This document shows, piece after piece, positions 8,254 through 16,670 of a stretch of 64,000 nucleotides of DNA. The notes under the pieces are model-generated. The model did no database searches. It was given only the letters and a program-made list of their open reading frames with translations, and was not told the origin of the DNA. Positions within the stretch are counted from its first letter, which is position 1. Every line of letters starts with the position of its first letter. This DNA comes from Pseudomonas syringae pv. cilantro (GTDB lineage: Bacteria; Pseudomonadota; Gammaproteobacteria; Pseudomonadales; Pseudomonadaceae), in contig NZ_LGLN01000064.1 of assembly GCF_001293775.1 (NCBI RefSeq), forward strand, positions 25,505 through 89,504. Reading direction: 5' to 3'. A program made the position numbers and the translations under genes.

Positions 8254-10536
8254 ATGAAGCTTTCCAGGATTCACCTTGCGTTGGTCGCCGCTGGCATGAG
8301 CCACGGCATGGTCATGGCTGACCAGAGTGTGAGTGACGTCGGCACCATTGGCGTACAGGGCAAAGCGACTGCCGGTGGCGGTTATATGGTTCAGGAGGAA
8401 AGCATCAAGGCGCGTTCCACCGTGACCAAGGAGGCGCTCGACAAACAGACCGCAACCGGCAACGCAATCGACAAGCTCAAGTACACCCCGGGCCTGAATA
8501 TCTCCAGCGAAGACGCCACCGGTCTTTCGGGCTTTCGCTTCACCATGCGCGGGCTCAACTCGGATCAGGTCGGCATGTCGGTAGACGGCATGCCGATCAA
8601 CGACTCCGGCAACTATGCGCTGTACTCCAACCTGCTGGGTGACCCGGAAAACATCGATCAGATATTCGTCACCCAAGGCTCTGCCGAAAGCGATGGCCCG
8701 CACATCGGTTCCAGCGGCGGCAACATCGGCATTGTGACCATTCGGCCCACCAAGGAAACCGGCGCGTTCGTCAAGCAAGTGGCGGGCAGCAACGGTACTT
8801 ACAAGACCTTCGCGCGGCTCAACACCGGCGAGATCAACGGGCTGAGCAACTGGCTTTCGATGTCTCACACCGAAGGCCAGAAGTGGCGCGGTGATGGGGC
8901 GGTACGTGCCGACAAGGTGGAATGGAACAGCTTTTTCGACATGGGTTCGGGTAATACGGCCAACCTGATTCTCAAGTACCACGAACAGGACAACAACAGT
9001 TACAGCCAGCTTACCAAGAGCCAGTTCCAGCAGGGCGGGCGCAAGTTCGACCCTTATCCGTCGACGCCTGCACTGGGCAGCAATGGCAAGCTCTCCAGCT
9101 ATTACGAGCTGGCGCAAAACCCCTTCCAGACCTTTACCGGGGTGCTCAATACTCAATTCAAACTGGCCGACAACCTGGCACTGTCGGTCATCCCTTACTA
9201 CTTCTGGGGTAATGGCAGCGGTGTCAACAGCTCGTCTTACGCGCTCAATCGCGGCTCGAATCAGAATGGCGTATTCGACCTGAGCAACTTGCCGACGGCA
9301 GCGGCTTACAACGCAGACGGTTCATCGACCACTGGCGTTTACTATCGGCCTTCGCGCACCCAGACCTGGCGTCCGGGCATCACCACCAAGCTCAACTGGG
9401 ATGTCAACGACGAGCACAGCGTGCAAGTCGGCTACTGGTATGAGCGCGCGCGCCAGTCGCAGACCCAGCCTTTCATCCGCCTGAAGAGCAACGGCAAGCC
9501 GGCAAGTATTTGGCCAGACTCCGATTATATGGTCGATGCCAACGGCAATGAGATCCAGGGTCGGGACCGCTATACCGTAACGCCCGCACAGAAAGTCTGG
9601 GCTCAGGACACCTGGTATTTCGCCCCGGACTGGACGCTGATTGGCGGTCTGGCTTACATGAACGTGAAGCGCGAAGGCACCAACCACGGCAGTCTCACCG
9701 AGCGCCCGGAAGAGCGTGACCAGACGTATAACAAGCTGCTGCCCAACGTAGGCCTCAAATACCAGTTGGATGAACGTGACCAGCTGTTCTACAGCCTGTC
9801 ACGCAACATGCGCGTGCCACAGAACTACGTACTGTATGACCAGGGTGCCGGCTCTATCGACAGCAAACCGGAAACCAGCTGGAACCACGAACTGGGCTGG
9901 CGCTTTACCGATCAGGACATGACGCTGGCGGCCACCCTGTTCTATATGCAGTTCAAGGATCGCCAAGTCTCGTCTCGGGATATCAACGGTGACTTTGCCG
10001 ATATCAACGCCGGCGCAGTGGACAACAGCGGTCTGGAGCTGGAGTGGAGCGGTCTGCTGCCCAACCATTTCAACTATTACACCTCGTACACCTACACCCG
10101 CGCCAAACAGAAAGATGACCTGACCGTCTTCAACAACGGCGCTGCCATCGAATTGCCCACCAGTGGCAAGCAGTTCACCAACGTGCCGAAGAACATGCTG
10201 GCGGCCAACATCGGCTACGACGACGGCAGTTATTACGGCACGTTCGGCGGCAAGGTCACCAGCAAGCTCTATGGCGACCTGACCAACGACGAGAGCATTC
10301 CGGGGCGCACCATCTTCAATCTGGGCGCCGGTATCTACCTGCCGGTGGACAAGAAAATCGTCAAGGACGCCACCTTGCGCCTGAACGTCGACAACCTGTT
10401 CGACAAGGAATACCTGGACGGCGTGTACACCACCAAGACCAACGCCGCCCGTTACAGCGGTTTCCGCGATGGCGACCCGGCCTATATCGTCGGCGTCGAG
10501 CGTACCGTCACGGTTTCCCTGGAAGCCAATTTCTAA
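8254..10536 (+). CDS. TonB-dependent outer-membrane receptor
   Basis: A receptor of about 760 residues. It has a signal peptide (to about residue 23), a plug domain (AIDKLKYTPGLNISSED, FTMRGLNSDQVGMSVDG, GGNIGIVTIRP) and a 22-strand barrel ending in the typical aromatic ...VSLEANF. The ligand is unknown. Sequence motifs alone do not mark it as a siderophore receptor. The ATG at 8254 is preferred over the GTG at 8251 because of the spacing to AAGGA at 8241. It sits between tonB and exbB, and next to a phospholipase D and a divergent PhoD, so a phosphorus-containing substrate is a reasonable guess from context only. Confidence 0.85.
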   Translation: MKLSRIHLALVAAGMSHGMVMADQSVSDVGTIGVQGKATAGGGYMVQEESIKARSTVTKEALDKQTATGNAIDKLKYTPGLNISSEDATGLSGFRFTMRGLNSDQVGMSVDGMPINDSGNYALYSNLLGDPENIDQIFVTQGSAESDGPHIGSSGGNIGIVTIRPTKETGAFVKQVAGSNGTYKTFARLNTGEINGLSNWLSMSHTEGQKWRGDGAVRADKVEWNSFFDMGSGNTANLILKYHEQDNNSYSQLTKSQFQQGGRKFDPYPSTPALGSNGKLSSYYELAQNPFQTFTGVLNTQFKLADNLALSVIPYYFWGNGSGVNSSSYALNRGSNQNGVFDLSNLPTAAAYNADGSSTTGVYYRPSRTQTWRPGITTKLNWDVNDEHSVQVGYWYERARQSQTQPFIRLKSNGKPASIWPDSDYMVDANGNEIQGRDRYTVTPAQKVWAQDTWYFAPDWTLIGGLAYMNVKREGTNHGSLTERPEERDQTYNKLLPNVGLKYQLDERDQLFYSLSRNMRVPQNYVLYDQGAGSIDSKPETSWNHELGWRFTDQDMTLAATLFYMQFKDRQVSSRDINGDFADINAGAVDNSGLELEWSGLLPNHFNYYTSYTYTRAKQKDDLTVFNNGAAIELPTSGKQFTNVPKNMLAANIGYDDGSYYGTFGGKVTSKLYGDLTNDESIPGRTIFNLGAGIYLPVDKKIVKDATLRLNVDNLFDKEYLDGVYTTKTNAARYSGFRDGDPAYIVGVERTVTVSLEANF

Positions 10537-10562
10537 CCTTTCATTGACCAGAGGTCTGCGCC

Positions 10563-11213
10563 ATGGACATGAATCAGCTCCACGACATCACCTTTTATGT
10601 GATGTACGCCGCGATCGCCATCGCGATCTTCGTCACGATTGAACGCGGCATCTACTTTGCCTACGTACGTCGCCAGTCGCGTGCGCTGCAAGCGGCGCTC
10701 AATGCTTCGGTACACAGTGAAAAAGACCTGCCGGAAACGCTGACACGCCGCACCAGCCTGCCGCTGGAAATGGTTCTGCCGGTGCTGGCGCAGAAAAATG
10801 CTCACGGTTCACGCCGGGATCTGGATGACGTCATTGAAACCCAGTACCTGAGCACTCGCGCGCCATTGTCCCGTAGCCTCTGGCTGATCGAGACCATCAC
10901 CACGGCCGCGCCTTTGCTGGGATTGCTGGGTACCATTCTGGGCATCATCGATACCTTCAAAGCCCTGGCCAGCGCCGGGGTGTCCGACCCCGGGCAGATT
11001 TCTGCCGGTATCGGTACGGCGTTGTTCGCGACAGGTCTGGGTATTGCGATTGCGTTGTTCTGCGTGGTCTTTCACAACTACTTCCAGGACAGCCTTGAGC
11101 GCATCAACGATCAACTCAAGATCCTCCTGATCCGAGCTTCCAGCGGGGCGCGGGTTCAGGATGAAATATCGCATCCGGTCGCCATTCCCCAGCCCAATTT
11201 CCGCACGGCATGA
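10563..11213 (+). CDS. exbB: ExbB/TolQ/MotA-family proton channel subunit
   Basis: A 216-residue protein with three membrane helices: one near the N-terminus (FYVMYAAIAIAIFVTI) and two after the cytoplasmic loop (TAAPLLGLLGTILGIIDTFK and GTALFATGLGIAIALFCVVF). Those two helices are the conserved ExbB/TolQ core that surrounds ExbD. It completes the proton motor for the adjacent TonB and receptor. It begins 26 bases after the receptor stop, consistent with one operon. Confidence 0.88.
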   Translation: MDMNQLHDITFYVMYAAIAIAIFVTIERGIYFAYVRRQSRALQAALNASVHSEKDLPETLTRRTSLPLEMVLPVLAQKNAHGSRRDLDDVIETQYLSTRAPLSRSLWLIETITTAAPLLGLLGTILGIIDTFKALASAGVSDPGQISAGIGTALFATGLGIAIALFCVVFHNYFQDSLERINDQLKILLIRASSGARVQDEISHPVAIPQPNFRTA

Positions 11214-11276
11214 TCGACACGTCGGCGCAGGTCTCTGACGTGCGCCGCTTCCGACTGTTTTCGCTACGAGACGCTC

Positions 11277-12545
11277 ATGCACCTCCCTATCTGGTTTCGC
11301 TCGATGTCCATGCGCTATCGCGGCCTGCTTGCCGCGTTGCTGCTCGGCAGCCCGGTCGCCCATGCGGATTTCGCCATACCCGGTTTCGAACTGGTGCACA
11401 CCGTACCCGTCGGGACCGACCTGAAAACCCCTGACCTGCGGGCGCCTGGCGACGTCTGGCGCGAGCTGTTCGATGCGGCTCGCGAGCGTATCGATATCGA
11501 ACAGTTCTATGTCGCAGATCAGCCAGGATCGGTGATGGGCAAGGTGCTTGAAAGCCTCACCGCAGCGGGGCAGCGCGGGGTAAAAATACGCTTTCTGCTG
11601 GAAGAAAAGGGCCTGAAGCTTTCCGATCCAGAGACCCTTGAACGCTTGCGGGCAATCCCCAACCTCACCTTGCGGGTGCTGCCTTATGCCAAGCTGACCG
11701 GCAGCGGCATCATCCACGCCAAGTTTTTCGTCGTGGATGGCCGGCAGGCGTTCATAGGCAGTCAGAATTTCGATTGGCGTTCACTGGAACACATCCACGA
11801 AACCGGTTTGCGTATTGACGAGCCCACCGTCGTCCGCCAAACGCAGGCTGTGTTCGATCAGGACTGGCTTGCCCAGGCGGCCATCGCCGACCGCAAACCT
11901 GTGCCGGTTCCTGTTTCTTTAGCGCCACCTGTCAGCGGCTCATCGCCCTCTGGCAATTATCTGGTCGCCAGCCCGCAGCGCTACAACCCGCCAGGCGTGC
12001 TCGACTCAGAGATCGAACTGCCGCGTTTGCTGGCACAAGCCAAAAGCGAGGTTCGTGTCCAGTTGCTGGACTACGCGCCCCTGGCCTATGGGCCTGATAA
12101 AGCCCGGCCTTACTATGCGGTAATCGACAACGCCCTGCGCAGCGCTGCCGCCCGCGGCGTATCCATCAAACTCATGGTTTCAGACTGGAACACCGGCAAG
12201 CCTGAAGTCGCTTACCTGAAAAGTCTGGCCTTGATGCCTAACGTGCAGGTGCGCATTGTCACACTGCCGATGGCTGCTCAAGGCTTTATCCCTTACGCAC
12301 GCGTGATCCACAGCAAAACCATGGAAATTGATAACCAGATCGCCTGGGTCGGTACCAGCAACTGGCTCGGCGGCTACCTCGACAACTCACGCAACCTGGA
12401 AGTCGTGATGCACGACAGTAAGATGGCCACGCGCATCGGCCAGTTGCATGCACAACTCTGGGAGGGGCCGTATGCACAGCCCATCGACATCAATCGCGAC
12501 TACCCGCAACCGCATCCTGGAAGTTTGAATGCAGCTTCCCACTAG
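11277..12545 (+). CDS. Secreted phospholipase D / cardiolipin synthase-like protein
   Basis: A 422-residue member of the PLD superfamily with two HKD motifs, HAKFFVVDGRQAFIGSQNFD and HSKTMEIDNQIAWVGTSNW. These form one active site that cleaves or transfers phosphodiesters. An N-terminal hydrophobic stretch ending in SPVAHA looks like a signal peptide, pointing to the periplasm rather than the cytoplasmic face used by most cardiolipin synthases. An alternative start lies at the ATG about 11 codons in. It begins 63 bases after exbB and is probably part of that operon, with the PhoD-like esterase divergent. Whether the substrate is lipid or nucleic acid cannot be told. Confidence 0.82.
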   Translation: MHLPIWFRSMSMRYRGLLAALLLGSPVAHADFAIPGFELVHTVPVGTDLKTPDLRAPGDVWRELFDAARERIDIEQFYVADQPGSVMGKVLESLTAAGQRGVKIRFLLEEKGLKLSDPETLERLRAIPNLTLRVLPYAKLTGSGIIHAKFFVVDGRQAFIGSQNFDWRSLEHIHETGLRIDEPTVVRQTQAVFDQDWLAQAAIADRKPVPVPVSLAPPVSGSSPSGNYLVASPQRYNPPGVLDSEIELPRLLAQAKSEVRVQLLDYAPLAYGPDKARPYYAVIDNALRSAAARGVSIKLMVSDWNTGKPEVAYLKSLALMPNVQVRIVTLPMAAQGFIPYARVIHSKTMEIDNQIAWVGTSNWLGGYLDNSRNLEVVMHDSKMATRIGQLHAQLWEGPYAQPIDINRDYPQPHPGSLNAASH

Positions 12546-12624
12546 GCCCCCACGCCTCATTCCGCCACAATGACGCCCTTTACCCACCAGCCTGCTGCAG
12601 GCTGTGAACGGATTGGTGCTGCTG

Positions 12625-13812
12625 ATGACGTTCTCTTTCAAGCCATGGTCTCGGAGCCTGGCGCTGGCTTTGCCACTGGCCTTCATGCTGACCGCTTGTG
12701 ACAAATCCGATAAACCGGCTGCGCCGCCAGCCGCACCGCACACCACTTACTCTCAAGCCACCTGGGACGCGCTGCCAGCGGTTTCGGATGCTGATTTGCA
12801 GGCCGGTTTCGCTGCATGGCGCAGCGCCTGTGTTCGCCTCAAGGCCGATGCCGTGTGGGGGGCGACGTGTGCGGCGGCGGCAAGTCTTGCGGCTGCGCCG
12901 GACGCGGCGCAGATCCGTACGTTTCTGCAGGAGCAGTTGCAGGTCTACAGCCTGCGCGCCGACATCGGCAGCGCCGATGGTCTGATCACCGGCTATTACG
13001 AGCCAGTCTATCCCGGCAGCCTGACCCAGACAGCGACCGCCAATGTGCCGGTGTATGGCATTCCGGATGATCTGATCGTGGTCAATCTGGACAGCATTTA
13101 CCCGGAGCTCAAGGGCAAGCGCCTGCGCGGTCGGCTTGAGGGGCGAGTGCTCAAACCTTATGACGACGCTGCGACGATCAATGCAAAGGGCCTGAATGCG
13201 CCGGTCATTGCCTGGCTGACCGACCCGATGGATCTGCAGTTCTTGCAGATTCAGGGCTCCGGGCGGGTCAGCCTGGAAGATGGCTCGCAGCTGCGTCTGG
13301 GCTACGCCGATCAGAACGGTCGTCCGTATCGCGCCATTGGTCGCTGGCTGGTGGAGCAGGGCGAGTTGAAGAAGGAAGACGTGACCATGGGCAGCATCGC
13401 TGCGTGGGCCAAGGCGCATCCGGAGCGGATCAACGAACTGCTGGCCAGTAACCCGAGTTACGTGTTTTTCGGCCGTAACCCTGACAGTAATGAAGGTCCG
13501 CGTGGCTCGCTCAACGTGCCACTGACGCCGGGTTACAGCGTGGCCATCGATCGCAAGGTGATTCCGCTGGGCAGTCTGCTCTGGCTGTCCACCACGCGAC
13601 CGGACGGCAGCAGCGTGGTGCGCCCGGTCGCTGCGCAGGACACCGGCGGTGCCATTGCCGGTGAAGTACGCGCTGACCTGTTCTGGGGCACAGGTGAAGA
13701 AGCCGGCAAGCTGGCGGGTGACATGAAGCAGAAGGGCAACATCTGGTTGTTGTGGCCCAAGGGCGTGGCATTGCCTCAGACGGATGTCGCTCAGACGCCA
13801 GCGAGTCAGTGA
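12625..13812 (+). CDS. mltA: Membrane-bound lytic murein transglycosylase A
   Basis: A lipoprotein of about 395 residues that cleaves peptidoglycan glycan strands to 1,6-anhydromuropeptides. The signal peptide ends in the lipobox LTAC (Cys25). The MltA domain follows with DGLITGYYEP, LQIQGSGRVSLEDG and SYVFFGR. The 3D domain carries AAQDTGGAIAGEVRADLFWG, whose aspartate in DTGGAI corresponds to the catalytic Asp of MltA. The ATG at 12625 is chosen because the lipoprotein signal begins there. The GTG at 12604 adds seven residues. Confidence 0.92.
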   Translation: MTFSFKPWSRSLALALPLAFMLTACDKSDKPAAPPAAPHTTYSQATWDALPAVSDADLQAGFAAWRSACVRLKADAVWGATCAAAASLAAAPDAAQIRTFLQEQLQVYSLRADIGSADGLITGYYEPVYPGSLTQTATANVPVYGIPDDLIVVNLDSIYPELKGKRLRGRLEGRVLKPYDDAATINAKGLNAPVIAWLTDPMDLQFLQIQGSGRVSLEDGSQLRLGYADQNGRPYRAIGRWLVEQGELKKEDVTMGSIAAWAKAHPERINELLASNPSYVFFGRNPDSNEGPRGSLNVPLTPGYSVAIDRKVIPLGSLLWLSTTRPDGSSVVRPVAAQDTGGAIAGEVRADLFWGTGEEAGKLAGDMKQKGNIWLLWPKGVALPQTDVAQTPASQ

Positions 13813-13899
13813 TCAACAGCCGGGGTTTTCAAGTAGGTAGCTCTATGGCGTGTTCGTGCCAGACGTAGAGCTTTCCCTTCTGCCCGCTGTGCAAGCCGC

Positions 13900-14361
13900 T
13901 CACGTCAGCCGTGGGTCTACATCAAACGCCAGTTCTCGGGCCGTTGCGACAACGGCTTCGAACGCCGGGTGCCGGACGTTGAGCACGTAGTTCTGCTCGC
14001 GCGGGATGATCACGCTGGGTACGGCCAGTGCCAGGCTTTGACCAGACGCCAGCCAGGCGTCGCCGAACGTGGCCGTGGCTTGTGGCGCGGGTTCTTCGCG
14101 CCAGTCGGGTGGCAGGGTGTCGGGGCGCGCGTTGAGGATAAGGTCTTCGGCGATCTGCAGTTCAAGCATTGCGTAATGCCGGGCCACGCCGGTGTTGTTC
14201 AGGTGAACCAGTATTTCCAGCAGCGCCAGCGACTCGCTGCCCGCGCAATACAGGCACGCGTTGCCCTTGCTGTTCCAGCGTCCGCCGTAGAGCTTGGCAC
14301 CTTCGCCGTCGAACGCTTGCGCCAGCCATTTGCGCTTTACCAGACGATAAACGGCAATCAC
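13900..14361 (-). CDS. RES-domain toxin of an Xre-RES system
   Basis: A toxin of about 153 residues. The RES family is named for conserved Arg, Glu and Ser; here RLVKRKW, LYGGRWNSKG and LALLEILVHL carry the conserved positions. Characterised RES toxins deplete NAD+ by phosphorolysis or hydrolysis. The start is GTG at 14361, which overlaps the antitoxin stop as GTGA, giving translational coupling. Longer in-frame extensions reach into the antitoxin gene and are not credible. The pair is preceded by an inverted-repeat operator. Confidence 0.87.
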   Translation of the reverse strand: MIAVYRLVKRKWLAQAFDGEGAKLYGGRWNSKGNACLYCAGSESLALLEILVHLNNTGVARHYAMLELQIAEDLILNARPDTLPPDWREEPAPQATATFGDAWLASGQSLALAVPSVIIPREQNYVLNVRHPAFEAVVATARELAFDVDPRLT

Positions 14362-14807
14362 GCGACCACTCCGTGCTCCAGCCGACCGATCAGGTCCAGC
14401 ACGGCCTGGGCTTCGGCTGAGGTGGCAAGCATCTCCAGCGGCCTGCGATTGCCCAGCCCGTGCACTGGATTGGCCAGCCACAGGCGCGTGGCTTCGGTGT
14501 CGTCTTCAAACAGGTCCAGCGCCGCCTTGTAGACTGCGGCGAGACGAAACAGACGGTCACTTTCCTCGGCGTTGAAGCGGCGCACCTTGAGACGCCGCTG
14601 CAAGGTGGCCGGAGCGATGCCCAAGTGCTCGGCCAGTGTCGAGCGGTTCAGGTCGGTGTAATGCGCCAGACGTTCGAACACCTCATAGGGCAAGCCGCTG
14701 TGCAATGCCGTGTGCAGGCGGGTGCCACGTGCCGGAATGCCCAGGTGATGCCAGAAGTCGTCCTGCCGGGGCTTGGCCGGTTGATAGTCGCTGATGGGCA
14801 GGGACAT
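14358..14807 (-). CDS. Xre/ParS-type antitoxin of the Xre-RES pair
   Basis: An antitoxin of 149 residues. A helix-turn-helix region in the middle (DLNRSTLAEHLGIAPATLQR, about residues 50-72) precedes the C-terminal DUF2384 domain (ESDRLFRLAAVYKAALDLF ... NRRPLEML). That domain inserts into the toxin active site in known pairs. The ATG at 14807 has AGAGGTGAG upstream. It overlaps the toxin start by 4 bases. Xre antitoxins usually repress their own promoter, which fits the inverted repeat found 30-62 bases upstream. Confidence 0.87.
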   Translation of the reverse strand: MSLPISDYQPAKPRQDDFWHHLGIPARGTRLHTALHSGLPYEVFERLAHYTDLNRSTLAEHLGIAPATLQRRLKVRRFNAEESDRLFRLAAVYKAALDLFEDDTEATRLWLANPVHGLGNRRPLEMLATSAEAQAVLDLIGRLEHGVVA

Positions 14808-14836
14808 GACTCACCTCTCTGGTACGCGGTCGATGT

Positions 14837-14869
14837 ATCGAGTGATTGCTATTGAATCTATCACTTGAT
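14837..14869 (-). promoter_or_regulatory. Operator for autoregulation of the Xre-RES operon
   Basis: ATCGAGTGAT (14837-14846) and ATCACTTGAT (14860-14869) are inverted half-sites matching at 9 of 10 positions with a 13-base spacer, just upstream of the antitoxin start. Half-site length and position suit binding by the Xre antitoxin or the toxin-antitoxin complex. That role is inferred. Confidence 0.6.
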
Positions 14870-15083
14870 GATAGGCCTGTTTGTCCGGCGGCGGTAGTGA
14901 TCTGCAACAATAGATGACGACTTAAATTACAGAAACGTCAAAGAGCGCCGATTTAGGCTATAGGTTAGTTTGAATGTTATCGATAGAGCGTTATAGGCTC
15001 AGGCCATTCTCCCCCCGATAGTGCAGTCGAACCTGTACGTGCTGCCACCGTCGGCCTGATTTTTCTGCAGTGAGAACCACACG

Positions 15084-16088
15084 ATGTCCACGCTTGCGCT
15101 ATTGATATGTGACGACTCGAACATGGCGCGCAAGCAGTTGTTGCGTGCCTTGCCCGAAGACTGGGATGTGTCGGTCACACTGGCTACCCAAGGCCAGGAA
15201 GGTCTGGAGGCCATACGCAAAGGGCAGGGCCAGGTCGTGCTGCTCGACCTGACCATGCCGGTGATGGACGGTTACCAGACGCTGGCGGCGATCCGTGCCG
15301 AAAACCTGGACGCCAGGGTGATTGTCGTGTCCGGCGACGTACAGGACGAAGCGGTGCGCCGGGTCATGGAGCTGGGTGCGCTGGCGTTCCTGAAAAAGCC
15401 GGCTGATCCGGACGAGCTCAAAAGCACGCTGGAGCGCCTCGGCCTGCTGGGCAAGCCTGCGACGGCACCGGTGCCCTTGCCGGCGCTGAACAACACGGGC
15501 GGGGTGATCAGCTTTCAGGATGCGTTCCGTGAAACCGTCAACGTCGCCATGGGGCGCGCGGCAGCATTACTGGCCAAGGTGCTGGGGGTGTTCGTGCAGT
15601 TGCCGGTGCCCAATGTGAACATGCTCGAAGTCGGCGAGTTGCACATGGCGCTGGCCGATGCGCACAGTGATCAGCGTTTGACGGCGGTATGTCAGGGTTA
15701 TATCGGTGGCGGAATCGCCGGTGAAGCGCTGCTGATTTTTCATGATTCGGAGATTTCCGGCATCTCGCAACTGATGGGCGGCGATCATTCCGACAGTTCC
15801 GACATGGAAATGCTGCTGGACCTGTCCACGATCCTGATCGGTGCCTGCCTGAGCGGCATCGCCGAGCAGATCGACATCGCCTTCTCGCAGGGGCACCCAC
15901 AGCTGTTGGGCGCGCAGGGCGGGATCGACGAATTGATCCGCATCAATCAGCAGCGCTGGAAAAAAACGCTGGCGGTCGAAATCAGTTACAGCGTGGAAGG
16001 CCACAATCTGCATTTCGATCTGCTGATGCTGTTCACCGAAGATTCGGTCGAGCTGCTTACCAAAAAACTCGCCTATATGATGAGCTGA
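15084..16088 (+). CDS. Response regulator with C-terminal CheC/CheX-like phosphatase domain
   Basis: A 334-residue protein. A REC domain (1-120) has Asp10/Asp11, phosphoacceptor Asp55 in VLLDLTMPVMDG and the KKP lysine near 105. The C-terminal half (about 140-334) resembles CheC: the helix FRETVNVAMGRAAALL shows the E-x2-N signature (Glu150, Asn153), followed by LPVPNV. The second CheC-type helix (LLDLSTILIGACLSG) lacks the E-x2-N pair, so only one site looks intact. Such fusions may dephosphorylate a receiver domain, their own or CheY. The PAS gene begins four bases after its stop, so the two are probably one signalling unit. Confidence 0.8.
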   Translation: MSTLALLICDDSNMARKQLLRALPEDWDVSVTLATQGQEGLEAIRKGQGQVVLLDLTMPVMDGYQTLAAIRAENLDARVIVVSGDVQDEAVRRVMELGALAFLKKPADPDELKSTLERLGLLGKPATAPVPLPALNNTGGVISFQDAFRETVNVAMGRAAALLAKVLGVFVQLPVPNVNMLEVGELHMALADAHSDQRLTAVCQGYIGGGIAGEALLIFHDSEISGISQLMGGDHSDSSDMEMLLDLSTILIGACLSGIAEQIDIAFSQGHPQLLGAQGGIDELIRINQQRWKKTLAVEISYSVEGHNLHFDLLMLFTEDSVELLTKKLAYMMS

Positions 16089-16091
16089 CCC

Positions 16092-16574
16092 ATGAGCAAC
16101 GCTATCGAAATCAACGAGCTTCATTGGTTGCTGGCCGTCACCCAGAACATTGACGTAGGCATTGTGGTACTGGACCTGAACTACCGGGTCACGGTCTGGA
16201 ATACTTTTATGGAAAACCGTTCCGGTGTGGTGCCCTATGTGGCCATCGACAAGACCTTTTTCGAGATTTTTCCCGAGGTCAACGCGAAGTGGTTCAGCAA
16301 GAAAATCGATAACGTCGTGACCCTCGGCACGCCTGCGTTCACCATCTGGGAGCAGCGGCCGTACCTGGTGCGTTTCAAGAATTATCAGCCGATCACCGGG
16401 CAGGAGGAATTCATGTACCAGAACACCACGCTGTTTCCGCTGCGCTCGACCACGGGCGCGATCAGCCATGTGTGTCTGGTGATCTATGACGTTACCGATG
16501 TGGCGGCCAACCGCAATCAACTGCTGGCGGCCAACGACAAGCTACAGCAGCTTTCCGGAGTAGCGCCCGAGTGA
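16092..16574 (+). CDS. Stand-alone PAS-domain protein
   Basis: A 160-residue protein made almost entirely of one PAS domain (about 15-140: LLAVTQNIDVGIVVLDLNYR, WNTFMENRSG, and the end VCLVIYDVTDVAANRNQLLA). A short helix at the C-terminus looks like the start of a linker, but no kinase, GGDEF or other output domain follows before the stop. It may act as a sensory partner of the response regulator-CheC protein encoded 3 bases upstream, or be a cut-down sensor. The spacing supports co-translation. Confidence 0.75.
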   Translation: MSNAIEINELHWLLAVTQNIDVGIVVLDLNYRVTVWNTFMENRSGVVPYVAIDKTFFEIFPEVNAKWFSKKIDNVVTLGTPAFTIWEQRPYLVRFKNYQPITGQEEFMYQNTTLFPLRSTTGAISHVCLVIYDVTDVAANRNQLLAANDKLQQLSGVAPE

Positions 16575-16670
16575 TCAGCCTGCGCTCATGACCATCCAGT
16601 AAAGCCGCCCTGCGAGCTTGATCGTCCTCGTGCTAGGATCGCGATTTTTCCGCTGACGCTCAGGGACATC

